From positions 186,001 through 250,000 of the forward strand of contig JAEZKZ010000117.1 of assembly GCA_023415305.1 (NCBI GenBank): a stretch of DNA of 64,000 nt, read 5' to 3'. Positions within the stretch are counted from its first letter, which is position 1; every line of letters begins with the position of its first letter. Source of the stretch: Bacillota bacterium. GTDB taxonomy: Bacteria; Bacillota; Clostridia; Acetivibrionales; DSM-1351. The translations under genes and the position numbers were made by a program. Under the pieces are notes generated by a model. The model did no database searches. It saw nothing but the letters and a program-made list of their open reading frames with translations, and was not told the DNA's origin. Positions 1 to 9,164 of the stretch are shown piece after piece.

Positions 1-91
1 TATTTTGTTCTCCAATCAATTATTACAAATTTAATCAACCGTGTAATTTGAAATCTTGCTTTCGATTATACAAATCTTGCTAATATCTGTC

Positions 92-1021
92 TCACGACGG
101 ACGTATTGGAATTAATAGCTCAATATATATGTGCCCATTAACAGAATTTCTACCATATAACTCTACACAGGGTTTATCCTCAGGAAAGAACCCGTTTTCT
201 GGCATCCAGCAGCCATAAATGTAGTTAATGACCTTAAAAAACGTTCTGCTGAACTCTCTGTCTTCACTGTTAAATCTGAATGCCGCATATCTACCCTTTG
301 TATTTAGTCTTCTGATTCCTATGTTTCCATCGGGTTCAGCTGTTTGGCTAAGGGTCAGACAGGTGTCATGCCTGCATTCCTCTAATGAAACTATTTCAGG
401 ATTATCAAGAGTGACCCCCATAACCAGAGTGTCATTGTTTATTAGTTCCCTCACCGCAGCCCAGGTATATAGCTTTCTGAAGGAACTTTCTATTTCTTCA
501 TTCCTATGCTCTTTTGAAAGTCCACTGTTTCTGATATATGCGACAGTATAGTCGTCAAGACGTCTTATTTTAATATCCTTTTCATATTCACTACTCTGAG
601 TCAGTGAGGTACTTTGTGTATTTTCGGTGAGAGGTAAGGCTAAACATTTATTTTTATGTTTTGACTCCATGAAGGCAGTAGGCGTAATTTTAAAGAACGC
701 TTTAAAAGATCTTGAAAAGTCAGATTGACCTGAAAACCCAAATTCATATGCAATGTGGGAAATTTTTGTATCAGGATAGCGGTACATTTTATTTGCTGCT
801 GAAATCAGTCTGCGTTTTTTTATATAATTTGCAGGAGTATCACCTGTCAATGAATGGAATAACCTGTGAAAATGGAATGAAGAAAAGCAGGCAACACTAG
901 ATAGGGTCTCTAAAGTCAGCTCGGAGCCCAAATTATTTTCAATATAATCAATTACTTTATTTATTCTCGTTTGGTATTCCTTAATAGTTTGGTTTTTCAA
1001 CCTGCTGTTCTCATTAATCAT
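92..1021 (-). CDS. AraC-family transcriptional regulator with GyrI-like effector domain
   Basis: Predicted DNA-binding regulator of 309 residues. Residues about 15-115 form a double helix-turn-helix of the AraC/XylS type (LETLSSVACFSSFHFHRLF, then FGFSGQSDFSRSFKAFFKITP). Residues about 150-307 resemble the GyrI/SOUL-like effector-binding domain that binds small hydrophobic ligands in Rob/BmrR-type regulators. The gene lies downstream of a transporter operon and is separated from it by a strong terminator hairpin, so it is probably transcribed alone. No strong ribosome binding site precedes the ATG at 1021. Target genes cannot be read from the sequence; control of a multidrug or peptide transporter is a guess from the family. 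Confidence 0.9.
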   Translation of the reverse strand: MINENSRLKNQTIKEYQTRINKVIDYIENNLGSELTLETLSSVACFSSFHFHRLFHSLTGDTPANYIKKRRLISAANKMYRYPDTKISHIAYEFGFSGQSDFSRSFKAFFKITPTAFMESKHKNKCLALPLTENTQSTSLTQSSEYEKDIKIRRLDDYTVAYIRNSGLSKEHRNEEIESSFRKLYTWAAVRELINNDTLVMGVTLDNPEIVSLEECRHDTCLTLSQTAEPDGNIGIRRLNTKGRYAAFRFNSEDREFSRTFFKVINYIYGCWMPENGFFPEDKPCVELYGRNSVNGHIYIELLIPIRPS

Positions 1022-1097
1022 AAAAATATTTTATCATTCAAAGTAGTTTAATTAAAGTTATAATTCAACCTCTATTATTCTGACAGAATAATAGAGT

Positions 1098-1148
1098 AAA
1101 AAGCTGCCTCTAAATGGAATTTATTCCCTATTTTTGAGACAGCTTTTT
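1098..1148 (-). terminator. Rho-independent terminator after the solute-binding lipoprotein gene
   Basis: 13-bp arms (1098-1110 and 1136-1148, one mismatch) of the form AAAAAGCTGNCTC/GAGNCAGCTTTTT flank a 25-nt AT-rich loop. The flanking A and T runs allow termination in either direction, but the position fits the end of the operon entering from higher coordinates. Confidence 0.75.
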
Positions 1149-1226
1149 ATTTATTCTAAGGCATCAATTTTACACATTTTTTATCATAAGGTTGGTAAAA
1201 TACTATCCCCTAATAATGGTAATGTT

Positions 1227-3521
1227 CTACTCGTTTAAGTAAGTCTCCACCTTGCTTTGAATAATCCTGGATACTTCCTCAGCAGTTTTTTGTCCTGTAA
1301 AGAACGGAGTTAATTCTCTATTTATTATATTAGACATTTGTTGTTCGCTAGTATTACAGTTTTGTGCATCATTTATAAGCTTCTCTATTGCAGATACATC
1401 TTCCTTAGAGAGTGGGTCAGTTTTTCGGTCATTTATAACTATAGAGCTTCCATTCTGACTAATAATATCTTCACTTTCTTTTAAATCCTCTTCAAACCTC
1501 TTTTTCAGAGCTTCCTTATTGATTGCAAAACCTGTGTTCCCTAGTTCCCTTTGAGCTTGGACTTCATCTGAAAGTAAGAACTTTAAGAATTCCCACGCTT
1601 CATTTACATGTTTTGAATTGCTATTAATCGATATAAGAAGTTTAGGTACAAAAGTACCTCCGCTTTTACTTTGGGACGGCAGACTTAAGATTTGAGATTT
1701 TCCATTAAACATTGTTTTTACATAAGAATAATGCATATAGTTATAAATATTCTGAGGAACGATCGCAATCTGACCTCTATCTGAAGCATCCGGATAACCG
1801 GCTATATCATACACCTGCGGGTTGGATAAGTTCTTGTCAGTAAATTGCTTACACATATTAAGCAGGTTTACGAAATCTTGAGAATCGAAATTTGCCTTTT
1901 TATTTTCCATATCAACAAATTGATTGTAACAGCTTGCAAATAAATAAGAGAACAAATCACTATCATCCATCTTAATAAATGCATATTGGTCAATATTTCC
2001 ATCTCCGTTTATATCTTTTACTGCCTTTTCACCTATAGAAATAAAATCCTGCCAAGTCCATTTAGTATCATCCAAACCGGCTTGAATTTTACCCATCTCA
2101 TCCTTGTTTGCAACCAAAGATTGAATTCCGAAACATAAAGGAATAGTATATGTTTGTTTTTTATATTTCAGCAGGTCAATTAAGGTTGTATTATACTTAT
2201 TTATATCAAATTCCTTATCCTTTGAAATTAGTTCATCAAGATTTACTAAACTATTCTTATCTGCATATTTTTTATAGGGCAGATTTTTAACATCAATAAT
2301 ATCAGGTCCTGCTCCGCTCATCATTTCAGTACTCAGAGATTTAATATACTTTTCAAAATCTTCCGGGTTCTGACTGGCATTGTTATATTCCTGAATTTTT
2401 ATTGCAATGTTAGGATTTTTCTTCTGGAACATATTTATTGCAGTCTCAAGAAATCTGTTTGATTGAGCTGTAGCTAAAACTAAAACAGTTTTCTTTTCAA
2501 CTTTTTTTGGCTTATCAGTCTTGTCGTACTTAAACAAGCCGTATTTCACATTGCCGGAGTTTTGTAATGAAGAATTATCCTTTGCCAGTATATACATATT
2601 GTCAGAATCATCTATATTTAGTAATATCAAGTCCAGATTCAGTGAGAGTATGTTTGAAGACATAAAGTCAACTGAATATTCTTCAGCAGGTTTCCCTTCG
2701 GAAGTATATCTTTTTACTCCCTTGTCATCCATACAAATTATGTAACCATCTTTACTGCTGACTTTAATCTGCTTGGGTATTGTTCCAGGCGCAACTTCAG
2801 TTTTCCAAATGCTTTTTCCGGTCTGCGCATTCATCTTTTCTATAAATGGCTTAACCCCCGGAACTCCTGCTGCATCATCAGCATAAATTAAATTATCCTC
2901 TGAATCCAGTGCTATGCAATAAGGATATGTACCTATAAATTTAATCGTTTTACCGTTTTTATCTATAAATTCGATTCCTTTATTCTCAGCCAAATAATAA
3001 TTACCTTCAGAATCTACTGCGATATCATAAACTCTATTGACTTGGCTGTCCTGGTTACTGACTGTGCCGATTTCAACTTTATCTATGTATTCCCCCTTAT
3101 TGTTATATTTTATTATTTGCCTTTTAAATTCTTTTGGTAAATTTGTACTTGAATCAATTACAGGCTCCTCATAATAAATATGAAAATTATCTTTTGCATC
3201 AAGAGCAAACATTGTACCATTTCCCTCAAAGTTATCACATTTCATCATGGCAGAAGGAGTGCCTTCAAAATCAAGCATTACATATCTTGTACTTTTCCCA
3301 TCATCATCAGATACAACCAATTGCTTCTGAGAGTTTATTCTAATCATACCCGGATTGATAAACTCTGTTTTTCCGGTAATATCTTTTTCATCATAAAATA
3401 AAACAAGATTATTTTTTCCTGATTTATCATTCGATAAACTACAAGCACATCCGTTAATAATCAGAAGAGACATCATTGAAAATAGAAGTAACTTTTTGTA
3501 ATTCATACTAAAATACCACAT
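1227..3521 (-). CDS. Lipoprotein: beta-propeller domain fused to ABC solute-binding domain
   Basis: Secreted, lipid-anchored protein of about 764 residues. A hydrophobic leader ends in a lipobox (LIINGC, Cys25 counted from the first Met). Residues about 35-340 contain repeated short strands with D-x-E/D-G/N-N turns (VDSEGNYYLAE, LDSEDNLIYAD) typical of NHL/SMP-30-like beta-propellers. Residues about 345-760 match family-1 extracellular solute-binding proteins (VLVLATAQSNRFLETAINMF, then GPDIIDV, and GNTGFAINKEAL near the end). It is the last gene of the permease operon and overlaps the MacB-like permease by 19 bp. The start is uncertain: ATG 3521 touches its Shine-Dalgarno sequence and ATG 3506 lies far from it. 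The fusion is about twice the usual solute-binding protein length. The substrate is unknown; a sugar or a peptide are both possible. Confidence 0.85.
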   Translation of the reverse strand: MWYFSMNYKKLLLFSMMSLLIINGCACSLSNDKSGKNNLVLFYDEKDITGKTEFINPGMIRINSQKQLVVSDDDGKSTRYVMLDFEGTPSAMMKCDNFEGNGTMFALDAKDNFHIYYEEPVIDSSTNLPKEFKRQIIKYNNKGEYIDKVEIGTVSNQDSQVNRVYDIAVDSEGNYYLAENKGIEFIDKNGKTIKFIGTYPYCIALDSEDNLIYADDAAGVPGVKPFIEKMNAQTGKSIWKTEVAPGTIPKQIKVSSKDGYIICMDDKGVKRYTSEGKPAEEYSVDFMSSNILSLNLDLILLNIDDSDNMYILAKDNSSLQNSGNVKYGLFKYDKTDKPKKVEKKTVLVLATAQSNRFLETAINMFQKKNPNIAIKIQEYNNASQNPEDFEKYIKSLSTEMMSGAGPDIIDVKNLPYKKYADKNSLVNLDELISKDKEFDINKYNTTLIDLLKYKKQTYTIPLCFGIQSLVANKDEMGKIQAGLDDTKWTWQDFISIGEKAVKDINGDGNIDQYAFIKMDDSDLFSYLFASCYNQFVDMENKKANFDSQDFVNLLNMCKQFTDKNLSNPQVYDIAGYPDASDRGQIAIVPQNIYNYMHYSYVKTMFNGKSQILSLPSQSKSGGTFVPKLLISINSNSKHVNEAWEFLKFLLSDEVQAQRELGNTGFAINKEALKKRFEEDLKESEDIISQNGSSIVINDRKTDPLSKEDVSAIEKLINDAQNCNTSEQQMSNIINRELTPFFTGQKTAEEVSRIIQSKVETYLNE

Positions 3522-4903
3522 TCCTTTCTTTTGAATTTAATTATATTTATAAATGTAAAAAACCATACACCAGCAACGCTTCTAATATAGTCACCGTATA
3601 CTGATAGCCCCAGCAAATAAGAGATTAACAGTAATATTAATAAAGATAGTATAAACAGCAGTGTAAAATTCACAATATCCTCAAACAAGTCAGAACTGCA
3701 CCATTTTAAGGCATTTAACGAAATCAACAGACATGGCAGTCCTACGAAGAAACTTATAGAGAATTGAAAATATACTATTTTTGTAATAATGTTAAACTCA
3801 CGCTCCATGTATGGTGCAACATAGCCGGCATTGGAGTTAACTATCTCCAGCTGGCTTTTAAATAGATCTTTAATATAGGATAGATCAAATAAATTTACTG
3901 ACATATATTTAGGAGAAACATAAGGCTGAAAACTCACCCCCTTCCAGACTAAGCACAACAAAATAAGCGTACATGTTACTTTCAACATCAAAACATAAAT
4001 TTGAATTTTATTAAGTTTTAGTACATCCAAAATATAGTTAACCTGACACTCTTTTTCTATTATATAAATAAAGTCTTTTACTTCTCTGAAAATGAAGCGA
4101 AGGCCCATTAAAATAACTATTAACCCTAATAAAAAAGTCACTATTAAAGGAATCTGTTTAACGGATGCCCATTTAATATTGTAATCAGTGATGTTATAAT
4201 TGGTTGGTTCCTTGTTTATGGCTTCAAGGGACCTGGTAACTATCTCCCTATTCTTATCTAAAGTATTATTATCTTCTGACTTTATTTGCAAATTAGTTAT
4301 TTTAGTATTTGGTTCTATGTCTAAAAGTGTTTCAAAAGGAATATAAATTTTCGGGATTCCGTCATCAACCAACTTGCGAATTAAACTCTTTTCTTCCGAG
4401 CATATCCCGATAATTATAAATGTCCGGTCAAGCATTTCAATATCCATTCCCACAACATTGTCTGTTTGGAATATCTCCCAAGCAAGTTCATTATCAATGA
4501 CTGCTACAGGCTTAGAGCTTAACTCATCACTTGTTTGAAAAAAGTTTCCATGTTTAATATTCATTTCCCTGAAAATCTGATAAGAGGAATCTGTTGCAAT
4601 TACCGCAGCTTTATATGGCTTTTTATCATGATAAACAACGGTATTTTTTTCGCTTGGTCTGGCAGAATAAGTTAAGTTTACATTTTTAAATATATTTTTG
4701 AGCTGCCATAATTCCTGTTTGTTGAAACCCGCCTCATTATCCTTATCGATATTATTTTTAACGTCCACAACAGTTTTTAATGTGGAATAGTCGCCGTTTA
4801 TCTCGCGGAAATTATTTAACATCGCATTACTGATTAAAATTTCAGCCAGAATAATAAAAATACCCAAGAAGCCTATAAATCTAATTAATCTAGTATTTTT
4901 CAA
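3503..4903 (-). CDS. MacB/FtsX-like ABC permease protein
   Basis: 466-residue membrane protein. One N-terminal transmembrane segment (residues about 8-28) is followed by a long extracytoplasmic region (about 30-255) containing a MacB periplasmic-core-like stretch (KPVAVIDNELAWEIF, VVGMDIEMLDRTFIIIGI). Further membrane segments lie near residues 260, 310, 385, 420 and 445. This matches the layout of MacB/FtsX-type permeases used in peptide and lipoprotein export or signalling. No ATPase partner is encoded in the operon. The gene follows an HlyD-type adaptor, and adaptor plus MacB-like permease is a common pairing. It overlaps the start of the solute-binding lipoprotein gene. Family assignment is moderate because the C-terminal half is divergent. 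Confidence 0.65.
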   Translation of the reverse strand: MKNTRLIRFIGFLGIFIILAEILISNAMLNNFREINGDYSTLKTVVDVKNNIDKDNEAGFNKQELWQLKNIFKNVNLTYSARPSEKNTVVYHDKKPYKAAVIATDSSYQIFREMNIKHGNFFQTSDELSSKPVAVIDNELAWEIFQTDNVVGMDIEMLDRTFIIIGICSEEKSLIRKLVDDGIPKIYIPFETLLDIEPNTKITNLQIKSEDNNTLDKNREIVTRSLEAINKEPTNYNITDYNIKWASVKQIPLIVTFLLGLIVILMGLRFIFREVKDFIYIIEKECQVNYILDVLKLNKIQIYVLMLKVTCTLILLCLVWKGVSFQPYVSPKYMSVNLFDLSYIKDLFKSQLEIVNSNAGYVAPYMEREFNIITKIVYFQFSISFFVGLPCLLISLNALKWCSSDLFEDIVNFTLLFILSLLILLLISYLLGLSVYGDYIRSVAGVWFFTFINIIKFKRKECGILV

Positions 4904-4949
4904 GAGATTTCACACCCTTCCGGAATACAATAAACTGTCTGATCAAATT

Positions 4950-4977
4950 GATTAAACCAAAATGATTAAACCAAAAT
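4950..4977. repeat. 14-bp perfect tandem duplication in the HlyD-permease spacer
   Basis: The unit GATTAAACCAAAAT occurs twice in a row (4950-4963, 4964-4977). A degenerate partial copy (GATCAAATT) lies just before it and GACTCGCTCAAACTGACTCAA just after. It sits in the 91-bp gap between the HlyD stop and the MacB-like permease start. Confidence 0.8.
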
Positions 4978-4994
4978 GACTCGCTCAAACTGAC

Positions 4995-6299
4995 TCAATC
5001 AGAAATGACAACATAATTACCGTCATATACAGGGCGATCCCGGTTAGTAACAACTTTATCTTTCACATCCAAACCGTTTATAATTGACGTTTTGGTATTG
5101 TCTGACTCATCTGTGATTACTGATGCCCGTTGAACAAAATAACTGTTTCCAAGAGGCCCCTTCTTCTCCTTAATGATATAAACGAATCTCCCATCCTTAT
5201 CCTCATTTATTGAAGAATTTGAAACGAGGAAATCATAAAACCTTGTGGTTTTAGATATATATATTTCACCACTTTCTCCCCCGATTAAGTTTTCATCAGG
5301 TAAATCAACAATCAGTACTTTTTTTTCTCCGGTTTTAGATAGGTCGTCTTTTATATTTATTATCTTCCCCGCAACAACTTTTCCGGATAATGACTTAAGG
5401 TGAACTTCTGCATCATCACCAATTGATATATATTTTAAATCGTCTGTATCGACAGGTACTACGAAGTTGAAACCCCTAGAAGGATCGGATATGCTGCATA
5501 ATGCCTTTGTATTGTTTACCATATTCCCAACGGATATATTTATTTCTTTAACTACTCCGTCACAGGGAGCAGTGATTATATTGTTGAAGTCCTTTTCTTT
5601 TTTTAACTTCTTCAAAGAGAGTTCAGCCAATTCAATTTCATACTCACAGCTTTTAATATCTCTTTGCAGATTTCTGACTCTTGCAGCTTCACTTTTTTTT
5701 GCATAGCTATAATCTTCCAACTTCTGTGCATACTCTGTCCGAGCGTCTTCCAAATCATTTTGTGAGGTATCCAGTTCATATTTTGAAATAGCCCCTAAAG
5801 CATAAAGCTCTTTTTTGTCATCCAATTCTTTTTCCATCCTTGTTAACTTCTTCTTTTCATCATTTATTGTTCTCTCGTGTTCCAAAAGGTCCTTGGATAA
5901 TAATTGTTCCCTAAGCTTCTCCAACGATAGTTTTTTTTGTTCATATAAGATTTCAGCCTCCTTTAATTCATCTGAGACATCTTTTTTTTGAAATATCACT
6001 AATTCCTGTCCTTTTTTTACTTTGTCCCCTATTTTAATCTTTATATCAAGAACTCGTCTTTCGATATCATTGTCTATAAATACAATAACGGGGTTTTTGG
6101 CCTCTACACTTCCTTTTCCGGTGATTTTCTTTACCAAATATCCTTTTGTAGGCAACTCATACTTAACTTTTGCATAAGACATGTTCTTTATGGTGTTTGA
6201 AAAAAAAGTCAACAATATCATAAAAAGTAAGAAAATCAATATGAGTTTTTTTACTATTCTTTTTCTTTTTTCATTTGTATACGTTACCGCGTCCTCCAT
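4995..6299 (-). CDS. HlyD-family efflux adaptor protein
   Basis: 434-residue membrane-fusion (adaptor) protein. A basic N-terminus and one transmembrane anchor (residues about 18-38) are followed by a biotinyl-lipoyl half (PVIVFIDNDIERRVLDIKIKIG..VKKGQELVIF), a long charged coiled coil (about 105-220, rich in K/E/L), the second lipoyl half (ITAPCDGVVKEINISVGNMV) and a beta-barrel region. In Gram-positives such proteins work with ABC transporters in exporting peptides, often with MacB-type permeases. It lies between the sugar-type permeases and the MacB-like permease in one gene string. An RBS (GGAGG) precedes the ATG at 6299. It may serve export of the nearby RiPP or act with the adjacent permease; the sequence does not decide. 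Confidence 0.85.
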   Translation of the reverse strand: MEDAVTYTNEKRKRIVKKLILIFLLFMILLTFFSNTIKNMSYAKVKYELPTKGYLVKKITGKGSVEAKNPVIVFIDNDIERRVLDIKIKIGDKVKKGQELVIFQKKDVSDELKEAEILYEQKKLSLEKLREQLLSKDLLEHERTINDEKKKLTRMEKELDDKKELYALGAISKYELDTSQNDLEDARTEYAQKLEDYSYAKKSEAARVRNLQRDIKSCEYEIELAELSLKKLKKEKDFNNIITAPCDGVVKEINISVGNMVNNTKALCSISDPSRGFNFVVPVDTDDLKYISIGDDAEVHLKSLSGKVVAGKIINIKDDLSKTGEKKVLIVDLPDENLIGGESGEIYISKTTRFYDFLVSNSSINEDKDGRFVYIIKEKKGPLGNSYFVQRASVITDESDNTKTSIINGLDVKDKVVTNRDRPVYDGNYVVISD

Positions 6300-6334
6300 C
6301 AGAAACCTCCTAAAAGTTAAATAGCGGTTATAAT

Positions 6335-7288
6335 TTACCCCTTCAATCCCGACAGTTGTATACCTTCAATCAAGTAATTCTCTCCATAGATAAAAATAAG
6401 AAGCATAGGTATCATATATATAGTTGATGCAGCAAATGATATACCTCTCTCGTCAATGTTTATATTGGAAAGAAATATTGACAATGGCTGCAATTCTTGG
6501 CTTTGCAGAAATATTAGTGGCTGTTCCACCATATTCCAGTTATCTATAAATATTAAGATAGCTAAAGCAGCAACCCCTGATTTTACCATTGGCAAAATTA
6601 TTCTTGAATATATTCTTAAGTGGCTACCCCCATCGATTTTTGCCGCTTCTATATACTCCTCCGGTATATAAGTCATAAACTGTCTCAAAAGGAATACACC
6701 AAAAGTATTAAAAATTCCGGGGAGGATTATTGAAAGATAATTGTCTGATAAACCCAGCTTACCAATAATTAAATAGTTAGATACCAAGGTTACCTGAAAA
6801 GGCATCATCATCGTTATAATGTACACCAAAAATAGGTTTTCACGTCCTTTAAATTTAATAAATGTAAATGCATATGCAGCCAATGATGCTACTATTATTT
6901 GTCCTGCTACTATTGGCAAAACAAGCAGTACGGAATTCCAGAACATTGATAAATAGTTTGATCTTTCTATTAATAGTACAAAGTACTGTTTAAATGTTAC
7001 TATATCTGGAATGAATTTAATGTTCACAAATTCAGGTATTGAAACTCCAATAATATTGTTTTGAATATTAGTGGTAATAGCCAGATAATTTTGAGTTATT
7101 TCCTTTTCGGTCATAAATGAATTTGTTACCGTAATCACTAACGGAAATAAAAATGTCATTGAAAGAACCAGCATTACGAGTAGTAAAAATATACTCCTGA
7201 GCTTCTTTCCCCTTATTGTAAGCCTAATAGGACGACCGACCGGACGAGCTAAATCAATCTGACTTGCGAATTTACCTTTTGAAATCAT
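6335..7288 (-). CDS. Carbohydrate-type ABC transporter permease (MalG/UgpE-like)
   Basis: 317-residue integral membrane permease of the binding-protein-dependent importer type. About six transmembrane segments begin near residue 32. The EAA loop that contacts the ATPase is visible (EEYIEAAKIDGGSHLRIYSRIILPMVKSG). It belongs to the CUT1 family and would pair with the MalF-like permease encoded just upstream. Unusually, a long extracytoplasmic insert follows the first membrane segment (about residues 55-100). No ATPase gene is nearby, so a shared MsmK-type ATPase encoded elsewhere is the usual solution in Firmicutes (inference). The solute-binding lipoprotein at the end of the operon is the likely receptor. 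Confidence 0.9.
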   Translation of the reverse strand: MISKGKFASQIDLARPVGRPIRLTIRGKKLRSIFLLLVMLVLSMTFLFPLVITVTNSFMTEKEITQNYLAITTNIQNNIIGVSIPEFVNIKFIPDIVTFKQYFVLLIERSNYLSMFWNSVLLVLPIVAGQIIVASLAAYAFTFIKFKGRENLFLVYIITMMMPFQVTLVSNYLIIGKLGLSDNYLSIILPGIFNTFGVFLLRQFMTYIPEEYIEAAKIDGGSHLRIYSRIILPMVKSGVAALAILIFIDNWNMVEQPLIFLQSQELQPLSIFLSNINIDERGISFAASTIYMIPMLLIFIYGENYLIEGIQLSGLKG

Positions 7289-7306
7289 AAAACCCTCCCT
7301 TCCTGT

Positions 7307-8176
7307 TTATTTCAAACTTGCACTGATCCTACGCTCAAATCTAAATAAGATAACTACCAGCAAATATATAATAAAAGCTGTAATGAGTGCAGCTGTTGTA
7401 AGCTTCTGATAATCCAGTGACCGAAACATATTGTTCATATAATGCTGAAGCATGTATATGCTGGTATGTGGATACTCTCCAGAAATAAGATAGGTTTCTC
7501 TAAAAACCTTAAAGGAGTTTATTATTGACATTATAAATACAAAAAAAGATGTCGGTGTAAGGTACACTAACGTAATGTTTTTAAATTTATGCCATAGATT
7601 AGCTCCGTCAATACGGGCTGAGTCGTAATATTCCTCTGGAATACACTGTAGCCCCGCCAGAAAAAGGATAATGTTATATCCAACATTCTTCCATAAATAA
7701 AGAATTAAGACCACTATACGAGCCCATTCAGAATTCATCCAATCTACTTTGAATAAACCCAGGTTTGATAAAACGGCATTGATTGTTCCGCTATAGTCGA
7801 ATAATATGTGCCAAACCAGAATAACTGATGCAACGGGTACAACAAGAGGTGATATGAAAATAGTTCTGAATATATTTCTGTATGGAATTCTCAAATTAAG
7901 GAGAAGAGCCAGTATCAAGGATATTCCCATATTTATGGGGACACAAATAATAGTAAAAAATATTGTATTGAACATGGCTCTTGTAAAAACATTATTTGAC
8001 ATAATATTTATGTAATTTTCCAAGCCAACAAAATGACTTTCCGAGCTACCGTCAATTAATGAATAGTATATAGCCCCCAGAAACGGAGCAAAAAAGAAGA
8101 GGGAAAAACCTGCTATACTCGGACCAAGAAAGAGAAATAGAGTTAATTTTTCTTTAGTTTTATTTGTAATAGTCAT
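7307..8176 (-). CDS. Carbohydrate-type ABC transporter permease (MalF/UgpA-like)
   Basis: 289-residue permease of the CUT1 importer family with six predicted membrane spans. The conserved loop PEEYYDSARIDGANLWHKFK contacts the ATPase. I chose ATG 8176 because GGGAGGAACT directly precedes it; the longer frame back to 8254 lacks a ribosome binding site and would run over the candidate promoter. It is the first gene of the operon that continues through the MalG-like permease, HlyD adaptor, MacB-like permease and solute-binding lipoprotein. It pairs with the next gene, 18 bp away. Confidence 0.9.
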   Translation of the reverse strand: MTITNKTKEKLTLFLFLGPSIAGFSLFFFAPFLGAIYYSLIDGSSESHFVGLENYINIMSNNVFTRAMFNTIFFTIICVPINMGISLILALLLNLRIPYRNIFRTIFISPLVVPVASVILVWHILFDYSGTINAVLSNLGLFKVDWMNSEWARIVVLILYLWKNVGYNIILFLAGLQCIPEEYYDSARIDGANLWHKFKNITLVYLTPTSFFVFIMSIINSFKVFRETYLISGEYPHTSIYMLQHYMNNMFRSLDYQKLTTAALITAFIIYLLVVILFRFERRISASLK

Positions 8177-8215
8177 AGTTCCTCCCAGATGATAACAAGC
8201 ATTTAAGTCAGTGAA

Positions 8216-8244
8216 ATTATACCACAATACATCATAAAAGGTAA
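8216..8244 (-). promoter_or_regulatory. Candidate sigma-A promoter of the permease operon
   Basis: On the minus strand a perfect TATAAT (8216-8221) lies about 40 bp before the permease ATG at 8176. A 17-bp spacer separates it from TTACCT (8239-8244), a weak -35. If real, the permease-adaptor-lipoprotein genes can be transcribed separately from the RiPP genes upstream. Confidence 0.5.
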
Positions 8245-8324
8245 TAAATAACAATAATTATTAACAAATTATTTACAGTATGTTAATTATTGGTTATTTA
8301 TAGTTTTTAACCACATCTTCATTA

Positions 8325-9065
8325 CTATAATGGAATAAATTTTAGTTTGACTTGTTCCTTGATCAAAAAGCTTTTCCACTTTGTAACTAATTTTTGATTA
8401 TTAACTTCATTACGTAAAAAAGAATTACTATTAGTACATAAATCATTTAGTATTTTATGCAAATAATCCCAACCCTTAATCTTTACTATGTAATAAACAA
8501 AAATGCTAGCCACCCTATAATCCACCATATCTAAGTTTTTAAGTCTCCAAAACTCCTTATCGTCCAAATCACAGATAAGTTCGTCAATACCGCTATCAAT
8601 ATATTTTAAAGCCAGTTTTATAACTGCTTCATATTCATCCTGATGAGGTTTTTTCCAATCGGGATTCATTAAAAAAGAGCTGATATATTCTGCAACTCCT
8701 TCAGACCAGAAGCTTGGGAGCCTTCCCCACTGTCTGTATACTATTGCATGAGCTTCCTCATGTAAAAAAGGAAGCTTCAGATCGGATTCCCTCGTAGCAA
8801 AGCATTCAATCATAGAAGGATAAACATGACCTTTATTTTGACCATCTCCGTTATCATCTGTTTGTGCCATCTTTACAACGTATGCATATCTGCTGGTCCA
8901 ATTTATTTTTTCTTCAGATATTTGAACTATTTTTAATACCTGATTCCATCTTTCTTCTGCTTCGCCGGGTATACGTTCAAGCCAATCTTTTGGAACCTCA
9001 GGGCTAAACATGAAAGCATAATGCTTACTCATACGTGGAACAAAACCTTTAAAAAGAAAGCTCAA
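8325..9065 (-). CDS. Putative zinc metallopeptidase, peptidase MA-like (HExxH)
   Basis: 246-residue protein without signal peptide or membrane segment, so probably cytoplasmic. Residues 102-106 are HEEAH, a zinc-binding HExxH motif. They are followed by WSEGVAEY (W120, E122, E126), which matches the H-E-x-x-H ... W-x-x-E-G-x-A-x-Y layout of peptidase MA-like gluzincins. A TTG start at 9065 is preceded by GGAGGAGG about nine bases away; ATG 9032 is an alternative. It follows the two RiPP exporter genes by about 100 bp on the same strand. The exporters lack a C39 protease domain, so this enzyme is a reasonable candidate for cutting the leader of the Trp-rich peptide. That role is inference; the metallopeptidase motif is seen directly. 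Confidence 0.75.
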   Translation of the reverse strand: MSFLFKGFVPRMSKHYAFMFSPEVPKDWLERIPGEAEERWNQVLKIVQISEEKINWTSRYAYVVKMAQTDDNGDGQNKGHVYPSMIECFATRESDLKLPFLHEEAHAIVYRQWGRLPSFWSEGVAEYISSFLMNPDWKKPHQDEYEAVIKLALKYIDSGIDELICDLDDKEFWRLKNLDMVDYRVASIFVYYIVKIKGWDYLHKILNDLCTNSNSFLRNEVNNQKLVTKWKSFLIKEQVKLKFIPL

Positions 9066-9164
9066 TTTGTTATACCTCCTCCATCAATTTTCCAATATAA
9101 ACATCAAAAAACAGTCAGAATTTATCTGGATACCGTTTGGCTCCATATACGCATCTCAACTATT

